The translations under genes were made by a program, and so were the position numbers. A stretch of 56,755 nucleotides of DNA from Candidatus Omnitrophota bacterium (GTDB lineage: Bacteria; Omnitrophota; Gorgyraeia; Zapsychrales; Zapsychraceae). The stretch is from positions 1 through 56,755 of the forward strand of contig JAFGFL010000063.1 of the NCBI GenBank assembly GCA_016931055.1, given 5' to 3'. The first letter of the stretch is position 1; every line of letters begins with the position of its first letter. Below, piece after piece: positions 40,863 to 49,975 of this stretch. The notes under the pieces are model-generated. The model was not told the DNA's origin, searched no databases, and saw only the letters and a program-made list of their open reading frames with translations.

Positions 40863-42002
40863 GTGGCTAAACCGAAAATGAAAGCGTTGGCGGAATATGG
40901 TCAGAGTATTTGGCTTGATTATATTGACCGGCCATTGCTGGAAACGGGAAAATTGAGATCGATGATCCAAGAAGGGTTGCGCGGGATGACGAGCAATCCC
41001 GCGATTTTCAATAATGCGATCGGCTCCAGTGCGGATTATGATGATCGGATCAAAGAGCTAAAAGGGGCAGGCAAAACGACCTTTGAGATTTATGATGAGC
41101 TGACCGTTAAGGACATCCAGGATGCCGCCGATCATTTTAAGGAGGTCTATTTTGCGACCAAAGGGCTGGACGGCCATGTCAGTCTTGAAATTGACCCTCA
41201 AATAGCGGATAAGGCCGAAGAGCAAGTCCAAGAAGGCCTGCGTTTATTTAAAAAAGTGAACCGGCCCAATGTCATGATCAAAGTCCCTTCAACGGCAGCG
41301 GGGATCTTTGTGACCGAGGAATTGATTGCCAAAGGGGTCAATGTCAATGCGACGCTGATTTTTTCCGTGCGGCAGTATGGGTGTGTTGTCAAAGCCTATT
41401 ATAAGGGGTTAAAGCGGCGGGCGGGCGACGGCCTGGATTTGGGCGGGGTCCGTTCGGTCGCCAGTATTTTTGTCAGCCGCATCGACACGGCTGTCGATAA
41501 ATTCATTGACGGGAAACTGGCTAAGGAAACGGATAACACGAAGAGAAAAAAGCTGCAGTCCCTTAAGGGAAAGGCGGCTGTGGCCAATTCAAGGATTATT
41601 TTTAAGACGTGGCAGGACCTGTCGGAAAGTGATGAGGCTAAGGCGTTGGGGAAAAAAGGCGCGAATGTCCAGCGCGTCCTGTGGGCTTCGACGGGAACCA
41701 AAAACCCGGATTACAGCGACATCAAATACGTGGCCGAATTGATCGCAGCCCCAACGGTCAACACGATCCCCGAGAAAACGCTTGCCGCCTTTCTTGATCA
41801 CGGGTATGTCTATGACGCGTTTGATGATAACATTAAACCGGCGTTGGAGATCATTGAAGATTTAAAAGCCTTCGGGATTGATGTTGATGCCGTCTGTGAT
41901 GACTTGCTGGCAAAGGGAGTTGCGGCTTTTAAGGATGCCTTTACGGATCTGTCGGCTTCGATTGAAAAAAAAGCGGCGGAATTGTTGCCGGTGAATGGTT
42001 GA
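40863..42002 (+). CDS. tal: Transaldolase
   Basis: A 379-residue long-form bacterial transaldolase. N-terminus Q-S-I-W-L-D-Y-I-D-R and G-M-T-S-N-P-A-I-F are the family signature. The Schiff-base Lys140 is in V-M-I-K-V-P-S-T, followed by N-V-N-A-T-L-I-F-S and S-V-A-S-I-F-V-S-R-I-D. The C-terminal T-K-N-P, P-E-K-T and F-D-D are normal for the long class. It exchanges dihydroxyacetone units in the non-oxidative pentose phosphate pathway. GTG start at 40863 with GAGGGGG upstream, 12 bases after the transketolase gene. Confidence 0.95.
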   Translation: MAKPKMKALAEYGQSIWLDYIDRPLLETGKLRSMIQEGLRGMTSNPAIFNNAIGSSADYDDRIKELKGAGKTTFEIYDELTVKDIQDAADHFKEVYFATKGLDGHVSLEIDPQIADKAEEQVQEGLRLFKKVNRPNVMIKVPSTAAGIFVTEELIAKGVNVNATLIFSVRQYGCVVKAYYKGLKRRAGDGLDLGGVRSVASIFVSRIDTAVDKFIDGKLAKETDNTKRKKLQSLKGKAAVANSRIIFKTWQDLSESDEAKALGKKGANVQRVLWASTGTKNPDYSDIKYVAELIAAPTVNTIPEKTLAAFLDHGYVYDAFDDNIKPALEIIEDLKAFGIDVDAVCDDLLAKGVAAFKDAFTDLSASIEKKAAELLPVNG

Positions 42003-42010
42003 AAGTGGAC

Positions 42011-42038
42011 GTAGGGGCGGCCGGCCGGTCGCCTCTAC
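42011..42038. repeat. Short GC-rich REP-like palindrome
   Basis: GTAGGGGCGGCC and GGTCGCCTCTAC around a 4-base centre, pairing over 12 bases with two wobble-compatible mismatches. It lies between tal and pgl. GTAGGGGCGACCGG-type palindromes occur widely in environmental genomes (recollection). Confidence 0.65.
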
Positions 42039-42053
42039 TGGAATGTAATAATC

Positions 42054-42866
42054 ATGATTGATGCGCCACAAAAACCAATGTCCCAGGATCGCAAAATCTT
42101 AATTTTTGAAAACACATATTCGCTGACGAATTACCTTGTCGATCAGTGGGTGGCGACCGCCAGGGAGTCGATCAGGCGCCATAACCGCTTTACGGTGGCC
42201 CTTTCGGGAGGCCGTTCGCCGATGGAATTCTACTGCAAGCTTTCCGCCTTGGAGGATTTCAGTATCTGGCAAAGGACGCATATTTTCCTGGGCGATGAGC
42301 GTTTCGTCAGGCAGGATGATGACAACAGCAATTTCAAGATGATCAAAGAGAACCTGTTGGATTACATCAGCATCCCGCCGGAGAATATCCATCCCATTGC
42401 GACGGACCAGAAAAATGTGGATATAGCGGCCGAAAGTTACAAGGACGAAATTGTCCGGTTTTTTGAATTCAGGGAGAACAATGCCCCTCGGTTTGACCTG
42501 ATCTTGCTTGGGATCGGCACCGATGGGCATACCGCTTCGCTATTTCCCGATGATGAACGGGTCGATGATCCTGGGCGGCTGGTTCTGCCTGTTTCTCTGC
42601 CTCGTTTAAAGCATGAGAGGATCAGCCTGACATTACCGGTCATTAATAACGCGAGCTATTGTGTTGTCCTTGTGATCGGCTCGAGGAAGGCGGACATTAT
42701 TAGCGAAATGATCGAAAGGAACCTTCAAGTTCCGGCGTCGAAAATCAATCCGGCAAACGGCCGGTTGATCTATCTGTTGGATAAAGAAGCTGCCCAGAAA
42801 TTGCCTTATCGGGAATCGGGTTCACGCGAAGGCGAAGCGGTCTTGTATGAAGCCGGAAAAGAATGA
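42054..42866 (+). CDS. pgl: 6-phosphogluconolactonase
   Basis: A 270-residue protein of the NagB/Pgl fold. Motifs: V-A-L-S-G-G-R-S-P near residue 46, the H-I-F-L-G-D-E-R-F-V strand with D-D-D-N-S-N, and the Pgl-specific G-I-G-T-D-G-H-T-A-S-L-F-P near 155. It hydrolyses 6-phosphogluconolactone in the oxidative pentose phosphate branch. Glucose-6-phosphate dehydrogenase and 6-phosphogluconate dehydrogenase are not in the window. No clear ribosome site precedes ATG 42054; ATG 42078 is another candidate. A weak hairpin (42874-42891) follows. Confidence 0.93.
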   Translation: MIDAPQKPMSQDRKILIFENTYSLTNYLVDQWVATARESIRRHNRFTVALSGGRSPMEFYCKLSALEDFSIWQRTHIFLGDERFVRQDDDNSNFKMIKENLLDYISIPPENIHPIATDQKNVDIAAESYKDEIVRFFEFRENNAPRFDLILLGIGTDGHTASLFPDDERVDDPGRLVLPVSLPRLKHERISLTLPVINNASYCVVLVIGSRKADIISEMIERNLQVPASKINPANGRLIYLLDKEAAQKLPYRESGSREGEAVLYEAGKE

Positions 42867-42947
42867 AATTTTTGGTTGTTTGGAAACAACCATGATGCAT
42901 GACCGTTAAGAGATAAGGCGAATTCGTAACGGAGGAAGAAATCCTAC

Positions 42948-44432
42948 ATGGATCCTTGGCGCAATATCGCACGGTTATCACAGAAAGAGATCCGCGATCT
43001 TCAAAACAAAAAGCTGGCTTCGTTTGTGAGGAACTACCTTTATCCTTTCAGCCCTTACTACAGGAAACTCTTTGACCAGCATAATATCGATCCCAAAAGC
43101 ATCAGGACGGCAGACGACCTAAAACGGGTCCCGTTTACGTCGAAACGTGATTTCATCGCGCCCGATGAAAATCCTGAGAAATTCAGGGACTTCATCCTCC
43201 AGCCGACAAAAGAGACTATCCGGAAATATTGGCCGTTGGCTAAGACGGCAGGCATGGCGTTTGTTGGGGCAGCCCGGGGAAAAGAATATCTCCAGGACCA
43301 ATTGGCGAGGGAATTCAGGCCTTCATTCATGACCTTTACGACGGGCACGACCGATAAGCCGATCCCGCACGTCTATAGTGAACATGATATGGGAAATTTG
43401 CGCACATCAGGTTCACGGATGCTCCATTTGTTTGATATCGCGGGTTCCGACCGGATCGTGAACATGTTTCCCTACGCGCCGCATCTGGCCTTTTGGCAGG
43501 TTGTCTTCGGCGGCCTGGACTCAAGCGTGCTCATTATGAGCACCGGCGGGGGCAGGACGCTGGGGACGGATGGAAATATCGCTGCGCTGTTGAAGGTGAA
43601 CCCGGCGGTCTTGGTCGGCGTGCCGTGCTACATCTACCATGTCCTGCGCGAGGCCAGGAAGGGCAATTGCCGGATGGAATTCTTAAAGAAAGTGGTCCTT
43701 GGCGCCTCGAAGGTCAACGAAGGATTTAAGGCCAAGGTGGCCGAGCTTTTATACGGAATGGGGACAACGGATGTGTCGGTTATGGGGACTTACGGATTCA
43801 CCGAGGCGCGGACGGCTTGGGGGGAATGCCCGACGGGTATCAATGTTTCAAGCGGGTACCATCTTTATCCGGACAAAGAGATTTTCGAGGTGATCGATCC
43901 CGAGACCGGCGAGGTCAAGCCCGAGGGCCAAGATGGGGAGCTTGTCTATTCCTCCATTGACGCGCGCGGCAGCGTGGTCCTGCGTTACCGGACGGGAGAT
44001 TTTGTCAAGGGCGGGATCACGTATCAGCCGTGCCCTCATTGCGGGCGCAGCGTGCCGCGGATCGCGAGCGATATCACGCGGTTGTCCGATGTCAAAGATC
44101 TGCAGTTGTCGAAGATCAAAGGGTCTCTGGTCAACCTGAACAATTTTATGTCCATTCTCTCGGACATGGCGCCGGTTGACGAATGGCAGGTAGAGTTAAG
44201 GAAGAAAGATAACGACCCGTTTGAGGTCGATGAAGTGGTTGTTTATATCAGTAAACGGGCCGGGGCGGATGAGGCGCAGATCAAGGAAGAGATCAGAAAG
44301 AAGATGCTTTTGATGACGGAGATAACGCCCAATGAAGTGCATTTTATCGGGTTTAATGAGATGATTTCGCGGCTGCAATTAGAGACGGCCAATAAAACGA
44401 GGCGCATCGTTGATCTGAGGCCGAAGAGTTAA
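42948..44432 (+). CDS. Phenylacetate-CoA ligase-like adenylate-forming enzyme
   Basis: A 494-residue ANL-family protein of the PaaK type. The N-terminus has the S-P-Y-Y-R-K-L-F helix; the P-loop is T-F-T-T-G-T-T-D-K-P, and the adenylate motif is G-T-Y-G-F-T-E-A-R. Y-R-T-G-D-F holds the conserved Asp, and the C-lobe has R-L-S-D-V-K-D-L-Q. A C-P-H-C-G zinc-knuckle-like motif precedes the C-lobe. It would activate an acid to its CoA ester; with thiolase and beta-oxidation genes next, a fatty or aromatic acid is plausible. The exact substrate cannot be read. A strong GGAGGAAG site precedes ATG 42948. Confidence 0.85.
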   Translation: MDPWRNIARLSQKEIRDLQNKKLASFVRNYLYPFSPYYRKLFDQHNIDPKSIRTADDLKRVPFTSKRDFIAPDENPEKFRDFILQPTKETIRKYWPLAKTAGMAFVGAARGKEYLQDQLAREFRPSFMTFTTGTTDKPIPHVYSEHDMGNLRTSGSRMLHLFDIAGSDRIVNMFPYAPHLAFWQVVFGGLDSSVLIMSTGGGRTLGTDGNIAALLKVNPAVLVGVPCYIYHVLREARKGNCRMEFLKKVVLGASKVNEGFKAKVAELLYGMGTTDVSVMGTYGFTEARTAWGECPTGINVSSGYHLYPDKEIFEVIDPETGEVKPEGQDGELVYSSIDARGSVVLRYRTGDFVKGGITYQPCPHCGRSVPRIASDITRLSDVKDLQLSKIKGSLVNLNNFMSILSDMAPVDEWQVELRKKDNDPFEVDEVVVYISKRAGADEAQIKEEIRKKMLLMTEITPNEVHFIGFNEMISRLQLETANKTRRIVDLRPKS

Positions 44433-44438
44433 CTTAAC

Positions 44439-44506
44439 GCACAAGAGCAGAAGAACACAACAGCGCAAGAAGAAAACCTGGTTGTGCACTTGCGCTCTTG
44501 TGTCCG
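44439..44506. repeat. ACAAGAGC 8-base word dyad element, copy 3
   Basis: Left arm (44439-44475): GCACAAGAGC followed by degenerate AGAAGAAC, ACAACAGC words. Right arm (44481-44504): GTTGTGCACTTGCGCTCTTGTG. Same family as the elements before the two TPR glycosyltransferases. Confidence 0.82.
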
Positions 44507-44538
44507 TATTTTCTAATAACCAGTCAGAGGGGTACAAC

Positions 44539-45825
44539 ATGGAACGAATAGCCATTGTGGATGGTGTCAGAACGCCATTGTGCAAAATGGGGACGGACTT
44601 TAACGATTTAGGTGCGGCTGATCTTGGGCGTATCGTAGCACGCGAAGTGATCGAGCGCACGGGGATTGATGTTAAAGAGATTGATGAGGTGATCTTCGGC
44701 AACGTCGGGCAGCCGTCGAACGCCTCGAACATCGGCCGTGTGATTTCGATCATGAGCGGTTTGCCGGACACAACGCCGGCCTATACCGTCCACCGCAATT
44801 GCGCCTCCGGCATTGATGCGGTTGTCCAGGCAGCGATGAAAATCAAACTTGAAGAGGGGGACTGCTATTTAGCCGGCGGGGCGGAATCCATGACGAATAT
44901 TGAGGTCGAATTAATCAAGCCGATGCAGGATGAACTCATGGCCTTAACAAAGGCGAAGACAATGAAAGACCGGCTACGCATGATGATGAAATTCTACCCG
45001 AAATTTATAAATATTAATAAAAGTCTTCAGTACGGTTTGTGGATGGGATTAACGGACCCGACGTGCGGTCTGGGGATGGGGCACACGGCGGAGGTATTGG
45101 CCAAAGAATATGGTATCACGCGGGAAGAGCAGGACCAGTTTGCGATGGTGAGCCACCAAAAAGCGGTTGCGGCGCGGGAGATCCTCAAAGAGGAAATAGT
45201 TCCTGTCATTGCGCCGCCCAAATACAAAAAAGCGGTTGATGTGGACAATGGCCCGCGCGAAAGCCAGACCCTTGAGTCTTTGGCAAAGTTGAAGCCGGCT
45301 TTCGACAAGTACAACGGCACGGTGACCGCGGGAAACGCCAGCCAGATCAGCGACGGGGCTTGCGCGTTCTTAATCACTTCGGAAAAAAGAGCCAAAAAAC
45401 TGGGTAAGGAGCCTCTAGGGTACATGAAGACTTACGCCTTTGCCGCTGTTGAGCCCCACAGGATGGGGATGGGGCCGGCGCACGCGATCCCGCTTGTTTT
45501 GAAAAAAGCGAAGATGCGCCTGAAAGAGATGCAAGCCATCGAAATTAATGAAGCCTTTGCCGTGCAGGCTTTAGCGTGTTTAAGGGAATTGGCATCACAG
45601 GACTTTGCCAAGAAGTTCGGCTACGAAGGATACACCGGCGAGATTGATCCGAAAAAATTTAACGTGAACGGCGGCGCCGTGGCGCTGGGCCACCCCGTCG
45701 GCACGACGGGCGCGCGGTTGATCCTCACGATGCTCAAACATATGAAGCGCCATGATCTTAATATCGGCCTTATTTCCCTATGTGTCGGCGGAGGGCAAGG
45801 GGCCGCTGTGATTTTGGAAAGGTAA
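44539..45825 (+). CDS. Thiolase (acetyl-CoA acyltransferase, FadA-type)
   Basis: A 428-residue thiolase. It has the nucleophile Cys88 in H-R-N-C-A-S-G, A-G-G-A-E-S-M-T, and N-E-A-F-A-V-Q-A-L with the Asn/His pocket. The G-H-P-V-G-T-T-G-A-R loop holds the catalytic His, and C-V-G-G-G-Q-G-A-A the second catalytic Cys. An insert around residues 130-170 resembles the trifunctional-beta type, favouring long-chain 3-ketoacyl-CoA. It cleaves 3-ketoacyl-CoA to acetyl-CoA, or condenses in reverse. ATG 44539 after CAGAGGGG is chosen; the frame extends back only through the spacer. Confidence 0.93.
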   Translation: MERIAIVDGVRTPLCKMGTDFNDLGAADLGRIVAREVIERTGIDVKEIDEVIFGNVGQPSNASNIGRVISIMSGLPDTTPAYTVHRNCASGIDAVVQAAMKIKLEEGDCYLAGGAESMTNIEVELIKPMQDELMALTKAKTMKDRLRMMMKFYPKFININKSLQYGLWMGLTDPTCGLGMGHTAEVLAKEYGITREEQDQFAMVSHQKAVAAREILKEEIVPVIAPPKYKKAVDVDNGPRESQTLESLAKLKPAFDKYNGTVTAGNASQISDGACAFLITSEKRAKKLGKEPLGYMKTYAFAAVEPHRMGMGPAHAIPLVLKKAKMRLKEMQAIEINEAFAVQALACLRELASQDFAKKFGYEGYTGEIDPKKFNVNGGAVALGHPVGTTGARLILTMLKHMKRHDLNIGLISLCVGGGQGAAVILER

Positions 45826-45867
45826 GTGACAGGTATCAGAGAGGAAATGAGAAGAAAGGAAATTTTT

Positions 45868-45960
45868 AACGCGAATGCCGCTGATTACACGTTAATCGTC
45901 GCGAATTTCAGTATTAATATTCGCGTAAATTCGCGTTTGATTCGTGAGTATTAGCGTTGA
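45868..45960. repeat. GCGAAT/ATTCGC dyad spacer element, second full copy
   Basis: Left arm TAACGCGAATGCCGCTG...CGCGAATTTC and right arm ATATTCGCGTAAATTCGCGTTTG are complementary in part. It resembles the element at 16680-16795. It occupies the spacer between thiolase and the FadB-like gene; nothing else is seen in these 213 bases. Confidence 0.7.
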
Positions 45961-46038
45961 ACGTATTTTTTGACAACTTTTTGAATTACTATTAAACAAT
46001 TAAGACTTTAGTTCAACTATTAACAAAGGCGCTTGATC

Positions 46039-48171
46039 ATGTCCATTTCATTAAAAGTCGAAAACGATGTCGGTTATATTGAGTTTGACCAACAAGATTC
46101 CAAGGTGAACCTTCTGGCGTCGGATATGCTCAGGCGTTTGGATGAGATTTTAGACGGCATTCAAACCCGCAAGGATCTCAACACAATCGTCATTGTCAGC
46201 AAAAAGAAAGGTGTTTTTATTGCCGGGGCTGATATTAAGGAGATTGAGCAGATTGCTGTGGCGGGAGACGGAAAGGCCAAGGCCCAGGAAGGCCAGAACG
46301 TGCTGAATAAGCTGGAGGACCTGAAAATCCCGACGCTGGCAGTGATCGACGGGGTCGCGCTTGGCGGCGGCTGCGAACTGGCTTTGGCTTGCGGCTATCG
46401 TCTTGCGACTTTTAATCCGAAGGTCAAGATCGGCTGTCCGGAAGTGAACCTTGGGTTTAATCCGGGATTCGGCGGGACTTACCGTCTGCCTCGCATGGTC
46501 GGTCTGACAGAAGGCATGAAAATGATCCTTTCCGGGAAGCCAATCGACGGCACGAAGGCTAAGAAGATCGGCTTGGTCGATGTGCTTGTTCCCGAAGCAG
46601 GATTGGCGGATTCCATCAACAGGTTTATTGCCACGATCCATAAAGGAAAAATACCGGCTGACAAATATAAACGCAGAAGGAAGAAAGGGCTTGCCGCGCT
46701 GTTCGCGGATTCAATCCTTGTGCGGTACCTGACGTTCCGAGCGTCAAGAAAATCTGTTCTTAAGCTGACCAAAGGATTTTATCCGGCGCCGCTGAGGATC
46801 ATTGACCTGATCGCCAAGACATATCATCTGGGGCGTGAAAAAGGGTTGGAACTTGAGGCCAAGACGTTCGGCGAGCTTGCGGTCACGGGTATTTCAAAGA
46901 ATCTGGTCCAAGTTTATTATCTATCTGAACACTACAAAAAACTGACGGTCAAAGATGCCGAGAATATTCGGCCCGCGGTGATTGAAAAATGCGGAGTCTG
47001 TGGCGCCGGGACGATGGGGGGCGGCATCGCTCAATTGCTCAGCGCCCGCGGCATTTGGGTGCGCCTGAAGGACATCAATTACGGCGCCGTCGCGTTAGGC
47101 ATAAACGCTGCGGCGAAAATCTACAAAGAGAATGTCAAGAAACGGAAGATGAAGCCGGCTGAGGCCCAGAAGGGCATGGCCCGCATCAGCGGCACTCTCG
47201 ATTACAGCGGCTTCGGCAATGCCGATCTCGTGATCGAGGCCGTTGTCGAAAAGATGGAGATCAAGAAAGCAGTCTTCAGGGAACTGGGCAGTGTCGTCAA
47301 AGACAACGCGATTATCGCAACCAATACATCCGCGCTTTCCGTGACGGAAATGGCTGAAGAAGCCAAAGACCCGTCAAAGGTCGTGGGATTCCATTTCTTC
47401 AATCCGGTTAACCGTATGCCGCTGGTTGAGGTCGTCGCCACCTCGATGACTTCTAAGGAAACCATTGTAACGGCGCTGGATTTTGCCAGGCGTTTGGGGA
47501 AAACCCCGATCCTTGTGAAAGACACATGCGGGTTTGTCGTCAACCGCGTCCTGTTGGGGTATATCAACGAGGGGGGGCGCATCCTCGAGGAATGCGGGCA
47601 GATGGCCGCCATCGATAAGGTCATGACCGACTTCGGCATGCCGATGGGGCCGTTTATGCTGTCCGATGAGGTGGGCTTGGATGTCGGGATCAAGGTCCTT
47701 TATACATTAGAGGAAAGTTTGGGCGAGCGGTTCAAACCCGTCGAGAGTTTCAGGCGGGTATCCGAAAAGAAGATCCTGGGGAAAAAGACGAAAAAAGGGT
47801 TTTACGTATACAAAGGCAAGGACAAAGAACCTAACGAGGAGATCGGTCCGTTGCTGGGAAAAGATCGATTTGCCCGGTTTGACCGTGAGGAAAGCTTAAA
47901 GCGCATGGTTTACCTGATGATCAACGAGGCAGCCCGGTGCCTGGAAGACGGGGTGGTCGATGATCCTGGTGCGATCGATGTCGGGATGATCTTCGGGACC
48001 GGTTTCCCGCCGTTTCGCGGCGGCCTCTTGCGGTATGCTGACAGCGTCGGCATTGACAACATCGTTGGGGACCTTGAGCGTTTCACGAACAAACTGAACA
48101 TGAAACAGTTTATGCCATGCGCCTATTTGCTGAGCCTGCGTGACCAGAAACAGGGATTCTACAGCGCCTGA
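46039..48171 (+). CDS. FadB-type enoyl-CoA hydratase / 3-hydroxyacyl-CoA dehydrogenase
   Basis: A 710-residue bifunctional protein. The hydratase part (about 1-190) has oxyanion-hole A-L-G-G-G-C-E-L and G-C-P-E-V-N-L-G with both catalytic Glu. A linker (about 190-310) follows. The NAD-binding dehydrogenase has G-A-G-T-M-G-G-G-I-A (from about 322), N-T-S-A-L-S-V-T, G-F-H-F-F-N-P-V with the catalytic His, and N-R-V-L. The two C-terminal dehydrogenase domains end with P-P-F-R-G-G. With the thiolase it makes a complete hydration, oxidation and cleavage sequence. ATG 46039 is preferred to TTG 46033; the ribosome site is weak. Confidence 0.94.
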   Translation: MSISLKVENDVGYIEFDQQDSKVNLLASDMLRRLDEILDGIQTRKDLNTIVIVSKKKGVFIAGADIKEIEQIAVAGDGKAKAQEGQNVLNKLEDLKIPTLAVIDGVALGGGCELALACGYRLATFNPKVKIGCPEVNLGFNPGFGGTYRLPRMVGLTEGMKMILSGKPIDGTKAKKIGLVDVLVPEAGLADSINRFIATIHKGKIPADKYKRRRKKGLAALFADSILVRYLTFRASRKSVLKLTKGFYPAPLRIIDLIAKTYHLGREKGLELEAKTFGELAVTGISKNLVQVYYLSEHYKKLTVKDAENIRPAVIEKCGVCGAGTMGGGIAQLLSARGIWVRLKDINYGAVALGINAAAKIYKENVKKRKMKPAEAQKGMARISGTLDYSGFGNADLVIEAVVEKMEIKKAVFRELGSVVKDNAIIATNTSALSVTEMAEEAKDPSKVVGFHFFNPVNRMPLVEVVATSMTSKETIVTALDFARRLGKTPILVKDTCGFVVNRVLLGYINEGGRILEECGQMAAIDKVMTDFGMPMGPFMLSDEVGLDVGIKVLYTLEESLGERFKPVESFRRVSEKKILGKKTKKGFYVYKGKDKEPNEEIGPLLGKDRFARFDREESLKRMVYLMINEAARCLEDGVVDDPGAIDVGMIFGTGFPPFRGGLLRYADSVGIDNIVGDLERFTNKLNMKQFMPCAYLLSLRDQKQGFYSA

Positions 48172-48203
48172 TCGTTGACAACGATCTGGCGGGAGACAAA
48201 AAC

Positions 48204-48761
48204 GTGGATCAAAGACAGAAACTGAATTTAATCTATAGTGTCACGGCCCTTTTAGGGATTGTCCTTATTTTGGGAACAGTTTTGATCCTGGGCAAAGAAC
48301 ATCGTTTCAAAAAATACCACGATAAGTATGGGGGCTTTTCCATTAGTTATCCCGCGGCATGGTCGCTGGAAAAAGGCAAAGGCGGGACGGCGGTCATTTT
48401 CTTTTCGCTGCAAGAGAATGACATGGACTTTTTTAAGGAAAGCGTCAATGTCGTTGTCCAGGATATCTCCGCAAATCCGCTGGACTTCAAGGCTTATACG
48501 GAGTTGGCGATCAAACAGATGGAACTGGTGTTCGGAGAGAATTTTGTCATTCTTGAGTCCGGCCCCGCATTTGTTGCCGGCCGAAGCGCGTATAAGCTGA
48601 TTTTTCTCGGTAAGGGGCCGGACACGGAACTAAAATATATGTGTGTCTGGCTGCTTAAGGATGTGACCGCGTATCAAATTACCTACACGGCGCTTTCGTC
48701 CCAATATGACCGGTATATCGATAAAGTAAAGAAAATGGTGAATTCCTTTCGAATCGATTAA
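48204..48761 (+). CDS. Membrane-anchored PsbP/DUF1795-like protein
   Basis: A 185-residue protein. One N-terminal membrane helix (about 9-29, V-T-A-L-L-G-I-V-L-I-L-G) is followed by a domain with Y-G-G-F-S-I-S-Y-P-A-A-W, then beta strands and Y-Q-I-T-Y-T-A. The F-S-x-x-Y-P-x-x-W start is typical of PsbP-like and DUF1795 domains, which are stress- or envelope-related with no known reaction. GTG 48204 after a GGCGGGAGA site, 32 bases after the FadB-like gene. Confidence 0.7.
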   Translation: MDQRQKLNLIYSVTALLGIVLILGTVLILGKEHRFKKYHDKYGGFSISYPAAWSLEKGKGGTAVIFFSLQENDMDFFKESVNVVVQDISANPLDFKAYTELAIKQMELVFGENFVILESGPAFVAGRSAYKLIFLGKGPDTELKYMCVWLLKDVTAYQITYTALSSQYDRYIDKVKKMVNSFRID

Positions 48762-48777
48762 TGGACCGGTTGACCAC

Positions 48778-49842
48778 ATGGATCCGATACCTGAAGATTA
48801 TAACCTGCTTGCCGAAGAGGTCAGGCCTTTGTGTCCTGTTTTCGGCCTGTGCCAGGGGTGCTCTTATCAGAACATTCCTTATCCCGACGAACTAAGGCAA
48901 AAAGAACAATGGCTGAAAGACCTGTTGGCTGCGCCTTTGGCCGTAGCTGACAGTAAATTTTCACCCATTGTCCCATCGCCAAGATCTTACTACTACCGCA
49001 ACCGGATTGACCTGAAATTAAAACGCACAAAAGAAAGAGGCGTCTTGATCGGATTTACGCCGGTTGAACACCGCGGCATCCTTCCCGTTGAGGCATGTTT
49101 TATCGCTGAGAAGAACATCTCCGATTTTATTCCGGCGCTCAAGAAGGACGTCATGAAACGGCTTCCGGACAAATACCGCATCGCGAACGTGGTGGTGCGG
49201 ACCGGTGATGACGGGCGTGTCCTATGGGGCGGTATCGGCCGACGGTCCTGCTGTCTTTCTCAGGACGATTATTTATGGACACGGATCGCGGATAAGAAAA
49301 TATTTTATTCATTGGACACGTTCTTTCAGGCCAACCTTTCCATCCTTCCTGAATTGTTCAAGGCCATCTGTTCGCTTGATTTCTGGAGGCAGGCCCCGGT
49401 ATTTTATGACCTCTACGGAGGCGTGGGGCTGTTCGCCATCGGTCTGGCCGATCAAGCCGAGCGGGTCATCCTGATCGAAGAGAATCCTTCGTCCGTGACA
49501 TTAGCCCGTTACAACCGGAAGGTCAACAACGCCGTCAATGTACGGATTATGGAAGGCAAGGTTGAGGACAAACTGCCGGAATACTTCAAGAATGAGCCTG
49601 GGAAGGTGAAGGCGGCGATGATTGATCCGCCCCGGGCCGGGTTGAGCGCCCGCGCGTGCCGGCAGTTGGCCCAAATGCGAGGGATTGATCATATCCTTTA
49701 TCTGTCCTGCAGTCCCGAGTCCCTGGCCCGCGACTTAACAAGTTTTGTCCAACAGGGATGGAACATCAAACAGATCATGCCTTTTGATTTCTTCCCGAAA
49801 ACGAAACATCTGGAGACGCTGGTTCTTTTATCCGGCGGTTGA
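48778..49842 (+). CDS. RNA 5-methyluridine methyltransferase (RlmD/TrmA family)
   Basis: A 354-residue SAM enzyme. An Fe-S cluster motif C-x5-C-x2-C (Cys19, Cys25, Cys28) opens the protein; a further Cys near 105 could be the fourth ligand. The methyltransferase core has D-L-Y-G-G-V-G-L-F-A-I-G-L-A for SAM, D-P-P-R-A-G-L-S, and catalytic Cys311 in Y-L-S-C-S-P-E (usual S-C-N-P). The N-terminal TRAM domain of E. coli RumA/RlmD is absent, giving a short version. It methylates uridine in rRNA or tRNA; which site is unknown. It starts 16 bases after the previous gene. Confidence 0.88.
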   Translation: MDPIPEDYNLLAEEVRPLCPVFGLCQGCSYQNIPYPDELRQKEQWLKDLLAAPLAVADSKFSPIVPSPRSYYYRNRIDLKLKRTKERGVLIGFTPVEHRGILPVEACFIAEKNISDFIPALKKDVMKRLPDKYRIANVVVRTGDDGRVLWGGIGRRSCCLSQDDYLWTRIADKKIFYSLDTFFQANLSILPELFKAICSLDFWRQAPVFYDLYGGVGLFAIGLADQAERVILIEENPSSVTLARYNRKVNNAVNVRIMEGKVEDKLPEYFKNEPGKVKAAMIDPPRAGLSARACRQLAQMRGIDHILYLSCSPESLARDLTSFVQQGWNIKQIMPFDFFPKTKHLETLVLLSGG

Positions 49843-49868
49843 AGTCACAGAAAAAATATAAACGTATA

Positions 49869-49897
49869 TTGATTTCTTTGAAACAGGCTCGTATACT
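49869..49897 (+). promoter_or_regulatory. Putative sigma-70-type promoter for the acyl-CoA dehydrogenase
   Basis: TTGATT (49869-49874), 17 bases, TATACT (49892-49897), 78 bases before ATG 49976, in a spacer that otherwise has no structure I recognise. Pattern-based. Confidence 0.55.
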
Positions 49898-49975
49898 GAT
49901 TGCATGAATAGCCAGGAGTATTTAACGTCATTGGTGTTAGACGATATGTAAAAACGTAAAATTGGAGAAAAATCG

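Noticed and set aside
42874-42891. Terminator after pgl (GGTTGTT-TGGA-AACAACC)
   Set aside because: Only a 7-bp stem and no T-run after it; too weak to list as a feature.
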